Source of the DNA: UBA10364 sp905182675
Lineage (GTDB): Bacteria; Bacteroidota; Bacteroidia; Flavobacteriales; Schleiferiaceae
Direction: 5' to 3'
Assembly: GCA_963933975.1 (NCBI GenBank)
Contig: CAWVWE010000006.1
Location: 1-64,000, forward strand
Length of the DNA: 64,000 nucleotides
A model generated the notes under the pieces. That model was given only the letters and a program-made list of their open reading frames with translations. It was not told where the DNA came from and did no database searches. A program made the translations under genes and the position numbers. This document shows, piece after piece, positions 63,824 to 64,000 of this stretch (positions within the stretch are counted from its first letter, which is position 1; each line of letters starts with the position of its first letter).

Positions 63824-64000
63824 ATGTTTGAGGGTGCTTCCATTCAATTTGTAGTAGATGCGGCAGAAGTTCGTGAAGAGCTGAATGCTGCTAAACTGAA
63901 TTGGCCAATTATAAAAATACTGGGTACTGAGGATGAAGAGGAGAAAGATCCTGAAGATTTAAGTATATCAAATACGGGCGTTGCCATCTATATTGACAGT
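63824..64000 (+). CDS. Unrecognised acidic protein, 3' end outside window
   Basis: An ATG 24 bases after the nitroreductase stop opens a frame that stays open for 59 codons to the window edge. The visible part starts MFEGASIQFVVDAAEVREEL and has a strongly acidic stretch (GTEDEEEKDPEDLS). No signal peptide, membrane segment or known motif is seen, and I do not recognise the family. Position and spacing suggest it belongs to the same transcript. Confidence 0.6.
   Translation, partial: MFEGASIQFVVDAAEVREELNAAKLNWPIIKILGTEDEEEKDPEDLSISNTGVAIYIDS

Noticed and set aside
1..64000. CRISPR arrays, tRNA or rRNA genes, insertion sequences, prophage or replication origin
   Set aside because: No repeat-spacer structure, cloverleaf, transposase, integrase or phage structural genes, or origin-like repeats were found by reading; a covariance-model scan for RNAs was not possible.

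Overview
The window comes from a chromosome of a member of the Bacteroidota, most likely an aerobic, marine-type member of the order Flavobacteriales. Four things point there. Large secreted proteins carry C-terminal type IX secretion (T9SS) sorting domains beside a PorV-type barrel. The -7 elements match TAnnTTTG and there is little Shine-Dalgarno signal. Gene neighbourhoods such as pdxA-yceD-rpmF-fabH-accB-accC, yicC/gmk/nadD and flippase-dut-nucleotidyltransferase-TPR-DUF4292-EnvC are typical of the group. No rRNA, tRNA, CRISPR array, insertion sequence or prophage was seen. The species cannot be named from the sequence.

Layout. 1-8.9 kb: the 3' part of a giant T9SS adhesin, coupled to a PorV-like outer-membrane protein. 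9.4-13.8 kb: a second T9SS cargo protein with an Asp-box beta-propeller. 13.9-18.0 kb (minus strand): purQ, a ureohydrolase and a lamin-tail surface protein. 18.1-19.7 kb: asd and a lipoprotein msrA. 19.8-26.4 kb (minus): pepA, an unusually extended pdxA, yceD and rpmF, then fabH, accB and accC behind an internal terminator and a new promoter. 26.4-29.3 kb: ribE overlapping a LytTR response regulator and its histidine kinase. 29.4-34.4 kb (minus): gmk, nadD, an AddB-like nuclease and a PLP lyase. 34.5-36.2 kb: an ABC-2 exporter pair lying between yicC and gmk.

37.1-47.3 kb holds a complete C5, oxygen-dependent haem pathway. The minus-strand operon is hemA, a hemC-hemD fusion, hemE, hemF, hemB and hemL. 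The divergent plus-strand operon is an AraC-type regulator with a Cys-Pro motif, hemH and hemG. The two promoters face away from each other in 138 bases. 47.3-55.2 kb (minus) is a tightly overlapping envelope operon: flippase, dut, sugar nucleotidyltransferase, TPR protein, DUF4292 lipoprotein, EnvC-like protein, ArsC-like protein and an EamA transporter. 55.2-57.9 kb: an M28/PDZ peptidase and gpsA.

58.0-63.1 kb is the most system-like block. A LolA-like periplasmic carrier, two FtsX/LolCE-type permeases, a LolD/MacB-type ATPase and a DUF1302-like outer-membrane barrel are joined by 1-4 base overlaps or 1-base gaps. Together they have the parts of an inner-to-outer-membrane transport line for an unknown lipid or lipoprotein. 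A nitroreductase and the start of an unrecognised acidic protein follow to the window edge.
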